NCBI RefSeq assembly: GCF_010501105.1
Contig: NZ_QVMQ01000008.1
Coordinates: 42,616-106,615, forward strand
Length of the DNA stretch: 64,000 nucleotides
From: Dysgonomonas sp. 511
GTDB lineage: Bacteria > Bacteroidota > Bacteroidia > Bacteroidales > Dysgonomonadaceae
Direction of reading: 5' to 3'
This document shows positions 1 to 9,780 of the stretch, piece by piece. Positions within the stretch are counted from its first letter, which is position 1, and every line of letters starts with the position of its first letter. A program made the position numbers and the translations under genes. The notes below the pieces were generated by a model. The model had not been told where the DNA came from and made no database searches. It was given only the letters and a program-made list of their open reading frames with translations.

Positions 1-128
1 TTAACGAATGTTTGTAGATGTTAATAAACCTTAAATTTAAGGTTTTATTTTAAACCTTTTCGCCCCCGATTTGTCGCATTTGGGTGATACTATAATGTGT
101 AGTAGATTAAAATACGAAGTATAATCTT

Positions 129-1247
129 ATGACTAAAAAAACGAAAATTATCCTCATTGTTATTATTGCACTTATTATAGCTGCAATGGCTTTATATTCC
201 CCTGTCAAAAACCTGATATCGGCAGAAATAAAAGACACCGAGACTCCTCTGCCACAACAGAAAGGAGGTGGAAGTACAGGGCGCAAGCCATTGAATGTAA
301 ATGCAATAATATTGAAACCCGAAACCCTGAAAGATTATATAAGGGCAAAAGGGCTGTTGATACCCGACGAAGAGGTAGATTTATCGTTCGAAACATCAGG
401 GAAAATTACGGAAATACACTTCAAGGAAGGTTCGGCTGTACGCAAGGGGCAACTGTTGGCAAAAGTAAACGACAAGCCATTGCAAGCCGAACTAAAAAAA
501 TTGGAAGCACAAATACCTCTGGCACAAGACCGCGTATATCGCCAAAAAGCTTTGTTGGCAAAGGATGCCGTGAGCCAGGAAGCATATGAATCGGTAAATA
601 CCGAATTGGAAAAACTGAAGGCCGATATAGAATTGGTAAAATCGCGCATATCCCAAACCGAACTCCGGGCACCTTTCGATGGTGTCATCGGGCTGCGCCT
701 TGTTAGTGAAGGAACATATGCTTCGCCCACAATCATCGTATCGAGGCTTACAAAAATATCTCCTTTGAAAATAGAATTTTCGGTAAACGAGTCGAATATA
801 AATGATGTGAAAGCAGGAACACCTATATTATTTACTATCGACAACGACCTGAATAAATACAGAGCGAGTGTATATGCCGTAGAATCGAATCTCGACAGGT
901 CTACTCTTACATTGAAAGCCCGTGCCTTATATCCAAATCCGGGCGGACAACTGAAACCGGGGCAATCTATCAATGTAGAAATAGAAACACAGGAAATAAA
1001 AAATGCACTCGTAGTGCCCAGTTTATCGGTCATCGCCGAATTGGGCCGCGACATCGCGTATGTATATAAGGGAGGCAAAGCGCATCAGGTAGTGCTAAGG
1101 AAAGGAATGCGTACTGCCACATCGCTGCAAATCATCGACGGGCTAAGTGCCGGAGACACGCTGCTCACTACCGGGGTAATGCAGTTGCGCGACGGTCTGC
1201 CGGTAGTGATAGACAACATTACAGATAGCAATCAAGATATAAATTAG
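129..1247 (+). CDS. RND efflux periplasmic adaptor (membrane fusion protein)
   Basis: Periplasmic adaptor that links an inner-membrane RND pump to an outer-membrane channel. The 372-residue product begins with a hydrophobic helix (about residues 6-25) that anchors it to the inner membrane. A lipoyl/biotinyl-like half follows (about 78-115, with KEGSAVRKGQLLAKV), then a coiled-coil hairpin (about 120-180), a second lipoyl half ending in RAPFDGVIG, and beta-barrel and membrane-proximal domains. Length and order are standard for the HlyD/AcrA family. The pump gene starts 19 bp downstream, so the two are surely co-transcribed. No outer-membrane factor gene is visible in the window; it may lie upstream of position 1. 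Substrate cannot be told from sequence. Confidence 0.93.
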   Translation: MTKKTKIILIVIIALIIAAMALYSPVKNLISAEIKDTETPLPQQKGGGSTGRKPLNVNAIILKPETLKDYIRAKGLLIPDEEVDLSFETSGKITEIHFKEGSAVRKGQLLAKVNDKPLQAELKKLEAQIPLAQDRVYRQKALLAKDAVSQEAYESVNTELEKLKADIELVKSRISQTELRAPFDGVIGLRLVSEGTYASPTIIVSRLTKISPLKIEFSVNESNINDVKAGTPILFTIDNDLNKYRASVYAVESNLDRSTLTLKARALYPNPGGQLKPGQSINVEIETQEIKNALVVPSLSVIAELGRDIAYVYKGGKAHQVVLRKGMRTATSLQIIDGLSAGDTLLTTGVMQLRDGLPVVIDNITDSNQDIN

Positions 1248-1266
1248 ATAAAAAGCCAAGATATAC

Positions 1267-4200
1267 ATGACAATATCCGAACTTAGTATCAGGCGTCCTG
1301 TACTTGCTACAGTGATCGTGTTGATCATTTTTCTTTTAGGTTTTATTGGTTATACCTATTTAGGTGTCCGCGAATACCCCAATATAGACAACCCCATAAT
1401 ATCGGTAAATGTATCGTATCCCGGTGCAAATGCCGAAATAATAGAAAACCAGATTACCGAGCCGCTGGAGCAAAACATAAACGGGATACCCGGTATCCGC
1501 TCGCTGTCGAGTACCAGCAGCCAGGGATCGTGCCGTATCATTATAGAGTTCGAATTATCGGTAGATATGGAAACCGCCGCCAACGATGTACGTGATAAGG
1601 TATCGCGTGCCCAACGTTACCTGCCGCGTGATGTAGACCCGCCTACTGTATCGAAAGCCGATGCAGACGCTTCGCCCATCATACAAATAAGTATACAAAG
1701 CGAAAAGCGGTCGTTGCTCGAATTGAGTGAAATAGCGGAACTTACGGTAAAGGAGAGGTTGCAAACCATACCGAACGTAAGTGCCGTGGAAATATGGGGG
1801 CAAAACCGTTACTCTATGCGACTCTGGCTCGACCCATTGAAAATGGCTTCGTATGGAATCACTCCTATGGATGTAAAAAATGCACTCGACAGGGAAAATG
1901 TAGAATTGCCCTCTGGTAGTATCGAAGGCGATGCCCTCGAACTTAGTATCCGTACATTGGGATTGATGCAGACACCCGAAGAGTTCAACAATATGATTAT
2001 CAAAGAAGATAATTATAATGTTGTGCGTTTCCGCGATATCGGCATCGCCGAACTGGGTACGGAAGACCACAGGAGTATTATGCGCCGCAATGGCATTCCT
2101 GCTGTGAGTACAGTTATTATTCCACAGCCGGGAGCCAACCAGATCGAAATATCTGACGAAACAATGGTGCGCCTCGAACAATTGAAAAAAGATTTGCCCG
2201 AAGATGTTATACTCGATGTGGCTTTCGATAATACGAAATTTATCCGTGCCTCGATTGCCGAAGTAGAGGAAACTATATATATAGCCTTCCTGCTGGTTGT
2301 TGTAATCATATTTCTGTTTCTGCGCGACTGGCGTGTGACCCTTATTCCATGCGTAGTAATTCCAGTTTCGCTGGTCGGGGCATTCTTTGTGATGTATGTC
2401 GCAGGTTTCTCCATCAACGTATTGTCTATGCTTGCCGTAGTCCTTTCGGTTGGGCTGGTTGTAGACGATGCCATTGTGGTCACCGAAAATATCTATTTGA
2501 AAATAGAAAACGGCATGAGTCCTCGCGAAGCAGGTATTGAAGGGTCGAAAGAGATATTCTTCGCAGTAGTATCTACTACCATTACGTTGGTTGCCGTATT
2601 CTTCCCTATAGTCTTTCTCGAAGGTATGACCGGAAGGCTTTTCCGCGAATTTAGTATTGTAATTGCAGGAGCGGTAGTGATATCCTCTTTCGTAGCTCTT
2701 ACATTCACACCAATGCTATCGACCAAGCTATTGAAAAGAAGGGATAATCCGGGATGGCTATATCGAAAAACTGAACCTTTTTTCGAAGGGATGACCTTCA
2801 GTTATCAAAAAGGGCTTGAAAAATTTCTGAAAGCCAGATTCGTTGTATGGCCTGTAATAGCAGCAACTCTTATCGGCATAGTATATCTTATATCTGTCAT
2901 CCCATCCGAAATGGCTCCATTGGAAGACCGGTCGCAAATAACAGTAAGGACAAGTGGGCCACAGGGGGCAACATATGAGTTTATGAGGGATTATACACAA
3001 AAGATATCCCGCATAGCCGACTCTATAGCTCCCGAAAGACGGATAAATACATTACGTGTATGGACAGGCGGAGGAATGGTCAATCTGGCTTTGCCCGATA
3101 TAAAAGACCGAAAACGTAGTCAGATGGAGATAGCTGACGAACTGACAAAAGCAGTACGCCCACAGACCGAAGCGCGTGCATTCGTACAACAACAGTCTAC
3201 TTTCGGCGGACGCCGTTCGAGTATGCCCATACAATACGTATTACAAGCACCTAACATACAGAAACTTGAGGAATTTATCCCTGAATTTATGCGTAAGGTG
3301 CAAGAAAGCCCGATGTTTCAGATGGCTGACGTGAATCTGAAGTTTACAAAGCCGGAAACCCGTATTATTATCGACAGGGATAAGGCTGCACTACTTGGCG
3401 TCAGCACACGCGATATAGGACAGACTCTGCAATACGCGCTCAGCGGGCAACGGATGGGTTATTTCTATATGAATGGTAAGCAATATCAGATTTTGGGCGA
3501 GATAAACCGCCAACAGCGGAATACTCCCCTCGACCTGAAATCTATATACCTGAAAAACCTTTCGGGAAATATGATCCAGATGGATAATATTGTACGATTG
3601 GAAGAGAGTGTTGCCCCTCCTCAATTATACAGGTACAACCGCTTCAACTCGGCCACGGTTACAGCCGGATTATCGCCGGGTGTAACCATTGGCGCAGGCC
3701 TCGACGAAATGGATCGCATAGCCAAAGAAACACTCGATGAAACATTCCGTACAGCATTGGCAGGAGATTCGAAAGACTTTAGAGAAAGTTCGTCGAGCCT
3801 TGTTTTTGCGTTTGTCTTAGCCATCGTATTGATATTCCTGATATTGGCTGCACAGTTCGAAAGCTTCAAAGACCCTCTGGTTATAATGCTTACTGTACCT
3901 TTGGCTATAGTAGGAGCATTGCTCTTTATGTACAGCAAAGATGTGACGATGAATATTTTCAGCCAGATAGGTATTATAATGCTTATAGGGCTTGTGGCTA
4001 AGAATGGTATATTGATTGTAGAATTTGCCAACCAACGGCAAGAAACAGGTATGAGCAAACTCGAAGCTATACAGGGTGCTGCTGTACAACGCCTTCGTCC
4101 GATATTGATGACAAGTTTCTCTACCGTATTGGGATTGTTACCACTGGTTTTTGCCAGTGCCGAAGGGGCTAACGGACGTATGGCTATGGGGGTGGCAGTG

Positions 4201-4314
4201 ATCGGAGGAATGGTGTTCTCTACCCTGCTTACCATATTTGTTGTGCCTACCATGTATCTGTATATCTCTACCGACAGAAAGAAGAAAGAGGTAAAACGGT
4301 TGGAAAAAAAATAA
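1267..4314 (+). CDS. RND family efflux permease (AcrB/MexB-type)
   Basis: Proton-driven trimeric inner-membrane exporter. The 1015 residues match the usual length of HAE-type RND pumps. An N-terminal membrane helix (about 11-29) precedes a large periplasmic porter domain, a block of membrane helices (about 335-530), a second periplasmic domain, and a final helix block (about 845-1005). The proton relay aspartates are present as the pair D400-D401 in GLVVDDAIV, and the partner lysine is K912 in GLVAKNGILIVEFA. These residues indicate a working pump rather than a remnant. It follows the adaptor gene directly and lacks an adjacent regulator, so regulation is not evident. Drug or metabolite specificity is not predictable here. 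Confidence 0.95.
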   Translation: MTISELSIRRPVLATVIVLIIFLLGFIGYTYLGVREYPNIDNPIISVNVSYPGANAEIIENQITEPLEQNINGIPGIRSLSSTSSQGSCRIIIEFELSVDMETAANDVRDKVSRAQRYLPRDVDPPTVSKADADASPIIQISIQSEKRSLLELSEIAELTVKERLQTIPNVSAVEIWGQNRYSMRLWLDPLKMASYGITPMDVKNALDRENVELPSGSIEGDALELSIRTLGLMQTPEEFNNMIIKEDNYNVVRFRDIGIAELGTEDHRSIMRRNGIPAVSTVIIPQPGANQIEISDETMVRLEQLKKDLPEDVILDVAFDNTKFIRASIAEVEETIYIAFLLVVVIIFLFLRDWRVTLIPCVVIPVSLVGAFFVMYVAGFSINVLSMLAVVLSVGLVVDDAIVVTENIYLKIENGMSPREAGIEGSKEIFFAVVSTTITLVAVFFPIVFLEGMTGRLFREFSIVIAGAVVISSFVALTFTPMLSTKLLKRRDNPGWLYRKTEPFFEGMTFSYQKGLEKFLKARFVVWPVIAATLIGIVYLISVIPSEMAPLEDRSQITVRTSGPQGATYEFMRDYTQKISRIADSIAPERRINTLRVWTGGGMVNLALPDIKDRKRSQMEIADELTKAVRPQTEARAFVQQQSTFGGRRSSMPIQYVLQAPNIQKLEEFIPEFMRKVQESPMFQMADVNLKFTKPETRIIIDRDKAALLGVSTRDIGQTLQYALSGQRMGYFYMNGKQYQILGEINRQQRNTPLDLKSIYLKNLSGNMIQMDNIVRLEESVAPPQLYRYNRFNSATVTAGLSPGVTIGAGLDEMDRIAKETLDETFRTALAGDSKDFRESSSSLVFAFVLAIVLIFLILAAQFESFKDPLVIMLTVPLAIVGALLFMYSKDVTMNIFSQIGIIMLIGLVAKNGILIVEFANQRQETGMSKLEAIQGAAVQRLRPILMTSFSTVLGLLPLVFASAEGANGRMAMGVAVIGGMVFSTLLTIFVVPTMYLYISTDRKKKEVKRLEKK

Positions 4315-4345
4315 AATTAAAAAAGACTCTAAATGCAGATAAATT

Positions 4346-4825
4346 ATGCCGAATAAAATCTCATTGACAAAAGGAAAATCCGTCTTTATTGTAGATTTAA
4401 TACTTATACCAATATTTATATTGGTAACATACAGCGGATTGAAGCTTCATATAGCTGGCGACGTCGGCAACCATGATATATGGTCGTCTTGGGCGCACTT
4501 TCATATCATTGTCAGCATTATTTCCCTTATTGCAGGATGGCTGCATATAAAAGCTCATTGGGGATGGTACAAAGGACTGTTGAAAAAAGGTTTAGCGAAG
4601 AAAAGTAAAGTGACAGTAGCTCTATCCATCTTATTTCTGGCATTGGTAATAACGGGTATCATTCTTGTACTGTTTGCCGATGGCGGAAATTCTGCTACCG
4701 GATTGTGGCATTATCGGTTAGGTCTTATTATGGTAATATTGCTTATTGTCCATTTCGTAACACGATTTTCTTTGTTGAAAAAAGGATTGACAAGAAAAAA
4801 AATAATAGTTGGCGACAAAAATTAA
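4346..4825 (+). CDS. small four-helix membrane protein (DUF4405-like)
   Basis: A 159-residue integral membrane protein with four predicted helices (about 12-28, 47-65, 88-110, 122-142). Conserved histidines sit near helix ends (HDIWSSWAHFHI, WLHIKAHWGW, LWHYRLG, VHFVTRF), an arrangement seen in DUF4405 and other cytochrome-b-like proteins that may bind haem. It lies 31 bp after the RND pump on the same strand, so it may be the last gene of that operon. A link to drug export or to electron transfer is only a guess; the DUF4405 assignment is from the helix/histidine pattern and is moderately secure. Confidence 0.7.
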   Translation: MPNKISLTKGKSVFIVDLILIPIFILVTYSGLKLHIAGDVGNHDIWSSWAHFHIIVSIISLIAGWLHIKAHWGWYKGLLKKGLAKKSKVTVALSILFLALVITGIILVLFADGGNSATGLWHYRLGLIMVILLIVHFVTRFSLLKKGLTRKKIIVGDKN

Positions 4826-4892
4826 AAATAGAGATCACATTTCCTTCATAATTTTATCTATAGATACCATAAACTATTTATAAATTTGAAGA

Positions 4893-5025
4893 AAAAATGT
4901 AACAAGCGAAAAATATACGAAAAACTGTTACTTGTGTTACTTTTTAACTATATATTGTAAAAATAGGTTAAAACAATAACAGTTTCAAGACGGACAGAAT
5001 CCGCCTCGAATGAAAAAGTAACAAG
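4893..5025. repeat. intergenic repeat, GTAACA/TGTTAC family, copy A
   Basis: Between 4826 and 5036 the sequence carries AATGTAACAAG, then TGTTACTTGTGTTACTTTTT, then AAAAAGTAACAAG, giving inverted copies of the core GTAACA. The same words recur at 54994-55122 and 59129-59279, each time between genes. They look like a family of short palindromic intergenic repeats; function is unknown. Confidence 0.6.
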
Positions 5026-5036
5026 TCGTTTCTATT

Positions 5037-6122
5037 ATGATGACAGCAAAAAAAACCAAGATAAACTTCATACTGCCTTTCAAGCCACGCCGCCCGGCAG
5101 GGGGATTCCGTGTGATGTATGAATATGCCAATCGTTTATCGGCCAGAGGATATCAGGTACATCTTACATTCCCCATCAAGACACCATATATGGAGTACCG
5201 CCTTCCTTATATTGCCAGATATATATTGTCGAAGATAGAAGGTTTTTCGCACGACAAATGGTTCGAGTTCCTGCCTGACATTACGATGTCGTATGCCCCC
5301 TCGGTAAAAGACAAGTATGTGCAGAATGCCGACATTGTGATAGCCACATGGTGGGCTACAGCATTGGAAATGGGGAGCCTTAGCCCCTCGAAAGGAAGAA
5401 AGATAAACCTGATACAAGGTTTCGAAAATTGGGAAGGACACGAAGATCTGCTACATAAGTCATACAACATGCTCGACACTGTGAATGTGGTGGTAGCCTC
5501 TTACCTCGAAAAAAAGGTAAAGCACTTTACCAACAACCGTGTGGAACTGATAGAAAACGGCATAGACACCGGTATATATTATGTGAAAGATGAAATAGAG
5601 AGCCGCAATCCGCTATCGGTAGCTATGATGTATTCCATTCAGGAGATAAAAGGTTCGAAGTATGGACTGGAGGCTTTAGGCATGGTAAAGGAAGAAATTC
5701 CCGAATTGCAGGTCGAATTGTTTGGCATCTCCCCCGCCCCCGACAATCTGCCCGAATGGATAAAGTATTACAGGAATCCTGATGCTTTGAGCGACTTGTA
5801 CAACCGCAATGCCATTTTCATATCCAACAGCTTTACCGAAGGCTTCGGACTGGTATCGGTAGAATCTATGTTTTGCGGATGTGCCCTTGTAGGCACCGAT
5901 ATAGAAGGGCATAAGGAATACGCATTCGATGGCAAAACGGCATTGCTCGTAGAGCCGGGCAACGCCCGGATGATGGCCGACAAAATAATTTCGCTAGTAA
6001 GGGACAATGAATACCGTATCGCTTTGGCCAAGAATGGCAACAGCTATGTGCAACGCTTCAAATGGGAGAATGCTGTAGACAAAATGGAGGGGATAATTAT
6101 CAGTCTGCTAAAAGATTTATAA
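5037..6122 (+). CDS. glycosyltransferase family 4 (GT-B fold)
   Basis: Probable retaining glycosyltransferase of 361 residues acting in the cytoplasm on envelope polysaccharide or glycolipid precursors. The N-terminal acceptor domain starts with a beta strand (KINFILPFKPRRPAGGFRVMYEYANRLSARG), typical of GT4 enzymes that bind the acceptor through a glycine-rich loop. The C-terminal donor domain contains the family signature FISNSFTEGFGLVSVESMFCG with the EGFG/E pair (about 262-279) that contacts the nucleotide sugar. It stands alone, preceded by the GTAACA repeats and followed by an unrelated dehydrogenase, so its pathway is not shown by context. Start chosen at the first of two adjacent ATG codons. 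Confidence 0.88.
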   Translation: MMTAKKTKINFILPFKPRRPAGGFRVMYEYANRLSARGYQVHLTFPIKTPYMEYRLPYIARYILSKIEGFSHDKWFEFLPDITMSYAPSVKDKYVQNADIVIATWWATALEMGSLSPSKGRKINLIQGFENWEGHEDLLHKSYNMLDTVNVVVASYLEKKVKHFTNNRVELIENGIDTGIYYVKDEIESRNPLSVAMMYSIQEIKGSKYGLEALGMVKEEIPELQVELFGISPAPDNLPEWIKYYRNPDALSDLYNRNAIFISNSFTEGFGLVSVESMFCGCALVGTDIEGHKEYAFDGKTALLVEPGNARMMADKIISLVRDNEYRIALAKNGNSYVQRFKWENAVDKMEGIIISLLKDL

Positions 6123-6194
6123 TTTAACTATATAGCAAACAGAATATTACATAGTTTTCTTTAGTTGAAAATCAGTATATAAAATAGATATAGT

Positions 6195-7343
6195 ATGGAA
6201 AATTTTTCAATGGTGAATCCCGTAAAAATCATCTTCGGGAAAGAGACTATCGGGCAAATAGCAAATGAAATCCCTCAAGGGAGCAAAGTATTAATGATTT
6301 ATGGCGGAGGGAGTATTAAGAAAAATGGAGTCTACGACCAAGCAGTAAAAGCACTTGAAGGCTACGAGTGGCACGAATTTTCAGGAATAGAACCCAACCC
6401 GCATTATGAGACATGTATGAAGGCTGTTGCCATGATTAAGGATAAAGGCATCAACTTCCTGCTTGCAGTAGGTGGAGGCTCTGTACTGGATGCTACTAAA
6501 TTTATCGCAGCAGCAGCTTGTTTCGAAGGCGGAGACCCTTGGCAAATATTATCGAAAGGAGCAAAAGTGGCGAAAGCTCTTCCTTTTGGCGACATTATAA
6601 CATTGCCTGCTACTGGCTCTGAAATGAACTCAGGCGGAGTAATTACCCGTGCCGAAACCGAAGATAAACTGGCTTTCAATTCCCCGCTTACCTTTCCCCG
6701 GTTTTCGGTTCTCGACCCTACCGCCACTTTCTCCATGCCTGTCCGCCAGATAGGCAACGGGGTAGTAGATGCCTTTGTGCATGTTATGGAGCAATACCTC
6801 ACTTATAATCAAGGAGATTCGCTTCTACAGGATTATATGGCGGAGGCAATAGTAAAAACGCTGGTAAGCGAAGGGCCGAAGGCATTGGCCAATCCTACCG
6901 ATTACGATGTACGTGCCAACCTGATGTGGGCTTCTACATGGGCGCTCAACGGATGGATTGCCTGCGGCGTGCCCGAAGATTGGGCTACACATATGATAGG
7001 GCACGAAATAACTGCTTTTTACGGATTAGACCATGCCCAGACGCTTGCTGTCGTATTGCCGGGTGTAATGACCGTGCTGCAGGAACAGAAAGCCAAAAAG
7101 ATAACCCGCCTCGGCAAAGAGGTTTTCGGCATAGAGGGTGGCAATGCCATAGAAAAGACGATAGAGGCTGTGGAAGGATTCTTTGAGGAAATGGGAGTAA
7201 AAACCCACCTGTCGGATTACGGATTGGGCAGCGAAGCTATCGACAAGGTAGTAAACAGGCTATCGCAAAGAGGATGGATGTTGGGCGAATCTCATAATAT
7301 CACATCGGAGGTGGTAAGAGAAATCCTTACATTGAGAAAATAG
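6195..7343 (+). CDS. iron-containing alcohol dehydrogenase (YqhD/BDH type)
   Basis: NAD(P)H-dependent reductase of aldehydes to alcohols, cytosolic, 382 residues. Its pattern follows YqhD and clostridial butanol dehydrogenase: an N-terminal nucleotide-binding domain with GGGSIKKNGVYDQ and GGGSVLDATKF, and a helical C-terminal domain carrying the metal ligands D192, H196, H266 and H280 (NGVVDAFVHVMEQ, DWATHMIGHE, GLDHAQT). All four ligands are intact. It probably detoxifies reactive aldehydes or removes reducing power during fermentation. It is a single gene; a strong hairpin just beyond the stop separates it from the convergent DUF349 gene. Confidence 0.92.
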   Translation: MENFSMVNPVKIIFGKETIGQIANEIPQGSKVLMIYGGGSIKKNGVYDQAVKALEGYEWHEFSGIEPNPHYETCMKAVAMIKDKGINFLLAVGGGSVLDATKFIAAAACFEGGDPWQILSKGAKVAKALPFGDIITLPATGSEMNSGGVITRAETEDKLAFNSPLTFPRFSVLDPTATFSMPVRQIGNGVVDAFVHVMEQYLTYNQGDSLLQDYMAEAIVKTLVSEGPKALANPTDYDVRANLMWASTWALNGWIACGVPEDWATHMIGHEITAFYGLDHAQTLAVVLPGVMTVLQEQKAKKITRLGKEVFGIEGGNAIEKTIEAVEGFFEEMGVKTHLSDYGLGSEAIDKVVNRLSQRGWMLGESHNITSEVVREILTLRK

Positions 7344-7354
7344 GACATAGAAGG

Positions 7355-7382
7355 AGAAGGTGTCCCCAGAAGGACACCTTCT
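7355..7382. terminator. hairpin between convergent genes
   Basis: AGAAGGTGTCC (7355-7365) pairs perfectly with GGACACCTTCT (7372-7382) around a six-base loop. It sits between the stop codons of the alcohol dehydrogenase (+) and the DUF349 gene (-). No long T tract follows on either side, so it may act as a shared terminator or as a 3' end stabiliser. Confidence 0.7.
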
Positions 7383-7401
7383 AATGTATATTAAGCCGGA
7401 T

Positions 7402-9333
7402 TTATTTCTCCAATTCATTCAGGTTTTCATCAACAGTCTCAATCTTCTTCACGAGTAGCTCCAATTCATTTTTCAGACTGTCTATCTTCAGGTTGACATC
7501 TTTGAGCAAACCGCTACCCCCCTTCGACGATACCGACAGGAAGTTCATATTGTTTTCGTAAGTCTGCAAATCCGATTTCAACTTATTGTACTGGTGCATC
7601 AAATGGTCGCGCTCCTTATACAAAACCCTTTTCGGATTATCCTGTTTCGCCATATCTTTCACGTTCGACTTGAAAGACTCGAATCTGCGCTCTGTCCTGT
7701 TGATCTTCAGACGGTCGTAATGAGCATCTACAGCTTGATGGAACTCCTTATAAATCTTGTCTTTTTCCTTGAATGGAACAAAACCTACGTTGTGCCATTC
7801 GTCTGCAAGCTCTTTCAGCTCTGCAACCAATTCGGAAGATTCCTTCGACTCGTCCAGGCTCTTTATTTTTTCAATAATTGCCTTCTTTGCTTCCAGATTA
7901 GCCAGTTCCTCTGTCTTTTGAGTTGAATCGTTCTTTTTCTTTTGCTCGAAGAAGTAGTCGCAAGCCGTTACAAACTCTTTCCAGATGGCATCCGAATATT
8001 TACGAGGCACGGGGCCTATCGTTTTCCATTCCTTTTGTATCGCAATCAACTTATCTGTTGTCGATTTCCAATCGGTACTGTCTTTCAATGCCTTTGCTTG
8101 CTCTGCCAACTCCCGTTTCTTCTCAAGGTTGGCATCCATATCTTCCCTTACTCCTTTGAAAAACTCGCTTTTCTTTTCGAAAAACGTATCACAAAGAGAA
8201 CGAAACTCTTCGAATATTTGGGTATTTATCCGCCTTGGAACGAATCCGATAGTCTTCCATTTAGCTTGTAGCTCTATCACTTCTTTACTTTTCTCGTCCC
8301 AATCCTTAAATGTCTTCAATGTATCGTAGTCGATGGCTTTAAGGGCTTCACAGATTTCGTTCTTAGCCGCCAGGTTTTCTTCTTCTTTTCCTTTCAGCGA
8401 TTCGAAGTGTGTCTGGTAATTCTTGTTGATCTGGGTAGATGCGTCTTTGAATCGCACCCATATTTCTTCGCGCAATTCCCTGGCTACCGGCCCTATATCC
8501 CTCCATTGCTGGTGGAAGTTTTGCAATTGGTGGAATGCTGAAACAGAGTCTTCATCTTCTACCAATTTTTCTACCGATTCTATTATCGCCATTTTCAGTT
8601 CAAGGTTTTTCTTGAAGTCATAATCGCGAAACTCATTATTGATTTTTATCAGGTCGTAAAACTTCTCTGTATATATCTGGTACGATTTCCACAAGTCTTT
8701 CACCTTTGCCTGAGGAACTTGCGAAATATCATTCCATTGTTGTTGCAGGTCTTTAAACTCTTTATATAGCTTATTGAAATCGTCTGAACTCTCAGTCAGG
8801 TTTTTGATAGAGTCTATTATCTGAAGTTTCTTCTTATAATTCTCTTCTTTCAGCCTTTCCTCTTCGGCAACATGGGCAGCACGCTTCTGCTTGATATCGT
8901 TAAGGAATGTTTTCAGCACTTCTTCTGATGGATCTGGCGCAGGTACAAAATTGCCAGGATCATTACCGGCTTCCAGGTATGTCGCTTTCTGTGCATCTAC
9001 ATCAGCCAGTCGCAAACGGTAAAAAGCCTGTTTCAAAGCCTCGGTTTCCGAACGTGGAGGAACCTCTTCTTGCAAAGCCAGATTCTTCAGTTTTTCTATA
9101 ATTTCTTCTTTCGTCAAAGATTCATGTTTAATCTCCGACGGCTCTGTAGCTGGCTCCTCGGGCTGCACGCTTTCTTCCACAGATGGAGTTTCTTCGACAA
9201 GTACTGTTTCCACAGATTCATCTACTGCAAGCTCTTGTTGCGGAGCATTTTCTACTACAGCATTCACCTCATCGTTTTTAATCTCCCCTGTTGGCTTATC
9301 GGCTGGCAATCCGGGTTCTAGGATCTCATTCAT
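7402..9333 (-). CDS. DUF349 repeat protein
   Basis: A 643-residue, highly charged helical protein. After an acidic, low-complexity N-terminus (about 1-75, rich in Glu, Pro and Val) come tandem DUF349 units of roughly 70 residues, each with a W motif such as QQQWNDISQVPQAK, HQQWRDIGPVAREL, QAKWKTIGFVPRR, QKEWKTIGPVPRKYSD and ADEWHNVGFVPFKEKD. At least five units are readable. The C-terminus ends in a coiled coil. DUF349 proteins are common in Bacteroidota and actinobacteria and their function is not settled. There is no signal peptide, so it is likely cytoplasmic. It is monocistronic, reading toward the alcohol dehydrogenase gene. Confidence 0.93.
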   Translation of the reverse strand: MNEILEPGLPADKPTGEIKNDEVNAVVENAPQQELAVDESVETVLVEETPSVEESVQPEEPATEPSEIKHESLTKEEIIEKLKNLALQEEVPPRSETEALKQAFYRLRLADVDAQKATYLEAGNDPGNFVPAPDPSEEVLKTFLNDIKQKRAAHVAEEERLKEENYKKKLQIIDSIKNLTESSDDFNKLYKEFKDLQQQWNDISQVPQAKVKDLWKSYQIYTEKFYDLIKINNEFRDYDFKKNLELKMAIIESVEKLVEDEDSVSAFHQLQNFHQQWRDIGPVARELREEIWVRFKDASTQINKNYQTHFESLKGKEEENLAAKNEICEALKAIDYDTLKTFKDWDEKSKEVIELQAKWKTIGFVPRRINTQIFEEFRSLCDTFFEKKSEFFKGVREDMDANLEKKRELAEQAKALKDSTDWKSTTDKLIAIQKEWKTIGPVPRKYSDAIWKEFVTACDYFFEQKKKNDSTQKTEELANLEAKKAIIEKIKSLDESKESSELVAELKELADEWHNVGFVPFKEKDKIYKEFHQAVDAHYDRLKINRTERRFESFKSNVKDMAKQDNPKRVLYKERDHLMHQYNKLKSDLQTYENNMNFLSVSSKGGSGLLKDVNLKIDSLKNELELLVKKIETVDENLNELEK

Positions 9334-9780
9334 ATAGTTAGTTTTTTAATAAGGGGTAAACCCTATGTTTTTCACTCGCCAAATTAGTGTTTTTTTTTGT
9401 AACAAAAGAGAGCAATGTTAAGTTTTTTCATTTTTGCCTGCAAAAAAGCCTGAATGTAAGCAACTGTTAGAAAATATCACAAATCGGTTTTCATCAAAAA
9501 AACAGAAGTTTTTCGGGATATGAGATATTTACTAACAGCTACTTAGACAAAAATGAGATAATCGCATTGCGAATACACAACAATCTACCCGGCTTCTACA
9601 GACTATTATTATTGTCTGAAGGACAGCCCCCCTAAAACAAACTTGGGTAATTATAGTAAAGATATTTTTGAAGTTTTGTCGGAAAAACAAATCGCCATTT
9701 GATACCTTTTTCCATAATGCTTTATCATTCAGGTTGAAAAATCAACTTAAAATATTGTAAAAGCGATATAGTTACCCAAA
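9334..9780. other. 447-bp intergenic region without a gene
   Basis: AT-rich stretch between the start of the DUF349 gene and the stop of pheS. No tRNA or convincing ORF is seen. It contains an inverted repeat, TTGGGTAATTATA at 9643-9655 and TATAGTTACCCAA at 9767-9779 (12 of 13 positions match), whose right end touches the pheS stop codon; the enclosed 137 bp may be a small insertion. Confidence 0.5.

Noticed and set aside
335..1078. Long open frames antisense to the efflux adaptor and other large genes
   Set aside because: They are shadows of well-supported genes, have no recognisable domains and lack promoters.
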